64,000 nt of DNA from assembly GCF_002259415.1 (NCBI RefSeq), contig NZ_NPFY01000011.1, positions 1 to 64,000 of the forward strand, given 5' to 3'. Positions 61,441 through 64,000 of this stretch are shown here, piece after piece; position 1 is the stretch's first letter, and each line of letters opens with the position of its first letter. A program made the position numbers and the translations under genes. The notes under the pieces were generated by a model, which was not told the origin of the DNA, ran no database searches, and saw only the letters and a list, made by a program, of their open reading frames with translations. This DNA is from Rhodococcus sp. 14-2470-1b. Lineage in GTDB: Bacteria; Actinomycetota; Actinomycetes; Mycobacteriales; Mycobacteriaceae.

Positions 61441-62496
61441 GTGAGCATCGTGCACGACACACCGCGAACTCGGACGACTTACGACGGCGTCGACGCCATC
61501 GAGAACGCGCTTGCCGAACCAACGCAGGGCCTGATCGACGCGATGCCATCGATCACGGGTGACATCGCCGTCCTGGGAGTCGGCGGCAAGGTCGGACCCA
61601 GCGTCGCGGTGATGGCCAAGAGGGCGGCGGAAGCGGCAGGCGTCGACAAGAAGATCTACGGTGTCGCGCGCTTCAGCGACCCACACAGCCGCGCATTCCT
61701 GGAACAGAACGGGGTCGAATGCGTGGCCGCTGATCTCACCGATGACGACCAACTCGCGGCGCTGCCGTCCGCGTCGAACGTCATCTTCATGGCCGGCAAC
61801 AAGTTCGGAACCACTGGCAACGAGTCCTTCACCTGGGCCATGAATTCCTACCTTCCGGGACGGGTAGCGAACAGGTTCCGCGACAGCCGCATCGTCGCGT
61901 TCTCGACGCTCGTCGCATACCCCCTGGCCGACGTCGCCACCGGCGGTTCACGTGAGATCGACCCTGTGGGCCCGATCGGGGAGTACGCAGCGTCATGCGT
62001 CGGGCGCGAACGAGTCTTCGAGCATCACTCGCTGAAATTCGGTACACCACTGCTGATCTTTCGGCTGGGTTACTCGATCGAGACGCGCTACGGCGTCCTG
62101 CAGGAGATCGCGCAAGCAGTGCAGGACGGCATCGAAATTCCGTTGGAGATGGGCCACGCAAGCGTCATCTGGCAGCGTGATGTTGCTGATTACGCCATCC
62201 GATCCCTCACCTTGGCCACCTCACCACCGCGCCGTCTCAACATCACAGGACCCGAGATCGTGTCGATCAGATGGCTCGCTCACAAATTCGGCCGGATCCT
62301 GGGCAAAGAACCTCGCTTCACGGGCACCGAAACCGGCACCTCGTACGTGATGGACGGTTCTTCCATCCAGTCGGAGTTCGGCTTCCCGTCGACGACACTG
62401 TCCACCATGATCGACTCCGTCGCGGCGTGGGTGGCGGCCGATGGCGAGACGCTCGGCAAGCCCACGAAGTTCCAACAGCGTCAGGGCAAGTTCTGA
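61441..62496 (+). CDS. NAD(P)-dependent epimerase/dehydratase family protein
   Basis: A 351-residue extended-SDR-like protein. The cofactor region IAVLGVGGKVGPSVAVMAKR (about 42-61) has a modified Gly motif. VECVAADLTDDDQLAALPSA follows near 92 and NVIFMAGNKFGTTGNES near 113. The usual Tyr-x3-Lys pair is not obvious, so catalysis is uncertain and it may use a different base. The GTG start follows GAAAGGAAAAC. It is first in an operon with an EthD-like protein and an FAH-family protein, and its substrate is unknown. Confidence 0.78.
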   Translation: MSIVHDTPRTRTTYDGVDAIENALAEPTQGLIDAMPSITGDIAVLGVGGKVGPSVAVMAKRAAEAAGVDKKIYGVARFSDPHSRAFLEQNGVECVAADLTDDDQLAALPSASNVIFMAGNKFGTTGNESFTWAMNSYLPGRVANRFRDSRIVAFSTLVAYPLADVATGGSREIDPVGPIGEYAASCVGRERVFEHHSLKFGTPLLIFRLGYSIETRYGVLQEIAQAVQDGIEIPLEMGHASVIWQRDVADYAIRSLTLATSPPRRLNITGPEIVSIRWLAHKFGRILGKEPRFTGTETGTSYVMDGSSIQSEFGFPSTTLSTMIDSVAAWVAADGETLGKPTKFQQRQGKF

Positions 62497-63239
62497 TGAC
62501 GACGTTCGCCCGCACCAACAGCCAGAACCGGCCGGACACCGAGGTGAGAGAAGGTTCCTTGATGAACGTCATCGCAGTCGATCGCGAGGACGTAGCCGAG
62601 TTCGACGACTGGTACTCGAGAGAACACTTCCCCGAACGTCTGGCGGTAGGCGGCTTTCGAAACGCACGTCGATTCGTCGAACATCCGGATCGCGGGGCGG
62701 ACCGCGTCGAGTACTTCTCGATCTACGAGACGGATTCGACCGACACACTCACCAGCGACGAGTACCTCGCCGCACTCGACTCGCCCACTCCCCGCACGAC
62801 TACGAGCGTCGGCCTGTTTCGCGAAAACGAACGCACGGTGGGAAGTTTGATCCTTCGAGCAGGAACGGGCCGGACCGGCACCATCGCTCTTGCGCGGATC
62901 ACCTCTCACCGCGAGCACCTCGACGATCTGATCGAGCACCTGTCCAAGGTCGCCCACGCAGTAATCGCCGACGGAGGCGCGGAAGGTGTTGCCTTGTACG
63001 AGTCCGACGCGCGTGCCACGTCCGCAAAGGACAACACCGCCGAGGGTCGGACGGCTGGGCTCACCGGTTCGGCCGAGGACGGCCCAGGTTCACTGTTTCT
63101 GGTAGTGGATCTCCACGGTTCCGTGAATCCACCACGGACGCAGAGCCTCTGCACCGCAGTCGAGCAGATCGGTGCTTCTGTTCGCTGGTCGATGTACCGG
63201 CTGGTGTCCGACCAGACCTCCCACGCAGAACAGGACTGA
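62496..63239 (+). CDS. EthD-like/dimeric alpha-beta-barrel protein (DUF4286-type)
   Basis: A 247-residue protein. The N-terminal half has VIAVDREDVAEFDDWYSREH, then FPERLAVGGFRNARRFVEHP and VEYFSIYETDSTDTLTS, a dimeric alpha-beta barrel pattern seen in EthD and DUF4286 proteins. The C-terminal half is a second, less clear copy beginning near GTIALARITSHREHLDDLIE. Two barrels in one chain would let a monomer imitate the family dimer. The ATG overlaps the upstream stop (TGATG). The catalytic role is unknown, and the context suggests catabolism of an oxygenated compound. Confidence 0.65.
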   Translation: MTTFARTNSQNRPDTEVREGSLMNVIAVDREDVAEFDDWYSREHFPERLAVGGFRNARRFVEHPDRGADRVEYFSIYETDSTDTLTSDEYLAALDSPTPRTTTSVGLFRENERTVGSLILRAGTGRTGTIALARITSHREHLDDLIEHLSKVAHAVIADGGAEGVALYESDARATSAKDNTAEGRTAGLTGSAEDGPGSLFLVVDLHGSVNPPRTQSLCTAVEQIGASVRWSMYRLVSDQTSHAEQD

Positions 63240-63243
63240 AAAG

Positions 63244-64000
63244 ATGCGAATCGCTAATCACGATGGCCGGCTGACGATGCTGACCCGACACGGCGCAATC
63301 GATGTCGCCCGCGCGAGCGACGGTCTGTTCGACCATCGCGTCGAGGCAATCTACGACCGATGGGAGGAATTCGTCGACTGGAGTCGAACGTGCGAATCCG
63401 ATGCTCCTGGTCACCGAGAGCACCCGATCGCGACAGTCGGGCCGATCAGCCCGCGACCTCGGCAGATCTTCGGCATAGGGCTCAACTACGTCGATCATGC
63501 ACGCGAAGCCGGTTCACCCTTGCCCGAGGTTCCGTTGATCTTCACCAAGTTCCCGTCCTCCATCGCCGGGCCCGACGCAGTCATCGAACTCTCCGGCCCG
63601 AGTGTCGACTGGGAGGTCGAGCTCGTCGTCGTCATCGGACGAGAAGCTTCGAACGTATCCGGGAGCGACGCCTGGAGTCACGTCGCAGGGCTCACTGTTG
63701 GACAGGACGTGTCGGATCGAGACGTTCAGCTGCAGGGTAAGACAGCACAATTCAGCTTCGGGAAGTCGTTTGCCAATTTCGCACCGATCGGCCCGGCACT
63801 CGTGACACCCGACGAATTCGACGACCCGAACGAACTGACCCTGAAGTGCTGGATCGGCGACGAACTGATGCAGGACGGCACCTCCTCGGATCTGGTGTTC
63901 TCGGTCGCCGAGCTGATCGAATACATCTCCGCGAAGGTGACCCTCTTTCCAGGGGACCTGATCTTCACCGGAACCCCCGCGGGCGTCGGGTTGGGCCGGA
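63244..64000 (+). CDS. Fumarylacetoacetate hydrolase family protein (3' end cut by window)
   Basis: The ATG at 63244 starts a FAH-family protein that is still open at the window end. Visible are RQIFGIGLNYVDHAREAG near 80, PLIFTKFPSSIAGPDAVIEL and DWEVELVVVIGREA with the metal-binding Glu residues near 122-124, then DVSDRDVQLQGKTAQFSFGK and LFPGDLIFTGTPAGVGLG. This matches 2-hydroxyhepta-2,4-diene-1,7-dioate isomerase-type FAH enzymes that cleave or isomerise oxo acids in aromatic breakdown. It starts 4 bases after the EthD-like gene stop, so it is in the same operon. Confidence 0.88.
   Translation, partial: MRIANHDGRLTMLTRHGAIDVARASDGLFDHRVEAIYDRWEEFVDWSRTCESDAPGHREHPIATVGPISPRPRQIFGIGLNYVDHAREAGSPLPEVPLIFTKFPSSIAGPDAVIELSGPSVDWEVELVVVIGREASNVSGSDAWSHVAGLTVGQDVSDRDVQLQGKTAQFSFGKSFANFAPIGPALVTPDEFDDPNELTLKCWIGDELMQDGTSSDLVFSVAELIEYISAKVTLFPGDLIFTGTPAGVGLGR

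Noticed and set aside
1-64000. tRNA genes, rRNA genes, CRISPR arrays, insertion sequences and phage genes
   Set aside because: None could be recognised by eye. No transposase, integrase or regular repeat-spacer pattern was seen.

Overview
This window looks like a chromosomal segment of a high-GC actinobacterium, most likely Rhodococcus or a close relative (inference). The signs are high GC outside the first 10 kb, many GTG and TTG starts, an IdeR/DtxR-type iron box, a cobalamin riboswitch, and many TetR, LysR, MarR, PucR and XRE-MmyB type regulators beside acyl-CoA dehydrogenases, CoA ligases and SDRs. No rRNA, tRNA, CRISPR array, phage or insertion sequence was seen.

Layout. (1) 1-13459 is an exopolysaccharide locus. 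A leftward operon (11519 to 1472) encodes an initiating sugar transferase, a DUF1972-type glycosyltransferase, two hexapeptide acyltransferases, GT4 and GT2 glycosyltransferases, a Wzy-like polymerase, a polysaccharide pyruvyl transferase and a Wzx-like flippase. UDP-glucose dehydrogenase lies upstream, a partial rmlA lies at the left edge, and a convergent FrhB-like iron-sulfur protein gene sits at 227-1453. The part from about 100 to 9950 is visibly AT-richer than its flanks, which suggests an exchanged serotype-like cassette. (2) 13732-21640 is mixed accessory sequence: a B12 riboswitch with a BtuF-like lipoprotein, a frameshifted GNAT gene, an SDR, an MmyB-type regulator, a VOC protein, a SUKH-domain protein and a frameshifted membrane protein.

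(3) 21668-28265 is a catabolic operon with a divergent LysR gene: GcdH-like dehydrogenase, class III CoA-transferase, AidB-like acyl-CoA dehydrogenase and an MHS transporter. Its composition matches glutarate degradation. (4) 28275-37069 holds a KAS II-type ketosynthase divergent from a TetR gene, small secreted proteins, and a TetR gene facing an SDR, two hydrolases, an FAD monooxygenase and a MarR gene. Two matching 19-bp operators lie in the TetR/SDR gap. (5) 37071-45342 holds a polytopic membrane protein, two paralogous exported proteins around a beta-propeller protein, and a large DUF4132 protein. (6) 45364-51451 is a Baeyer-Villiger ketone-degradation cluster: esterase-like hydrolase, TetR, acyl-CoA ligase, nitroreductase and a HAPMO-like monooxygenase.

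(7) 51850-56000 holds small exported proteins, a second member of the polytopic membrane family, and a third frameshifted gene. (8) 56245-60130 holds manganese catalase, an APC permease, an iron-siderophore binding lipoprotein under an iron box, and a small membrane protein. (9) 60175-64000 is a PucR regulator divergent from an epimerase-like protein, an EthD-like protein and a fumarylacetoacetate hydrolase family protein cut by the window end.

Most of the window is ordinary for the genus. The parts least explained by known families are the FrhB-like protein paired with the pyruvyl transferase, the paralog/propeller trio at 38271-41945, the paired polytopic membrane proteins, and the SUKH fusion at 19540.
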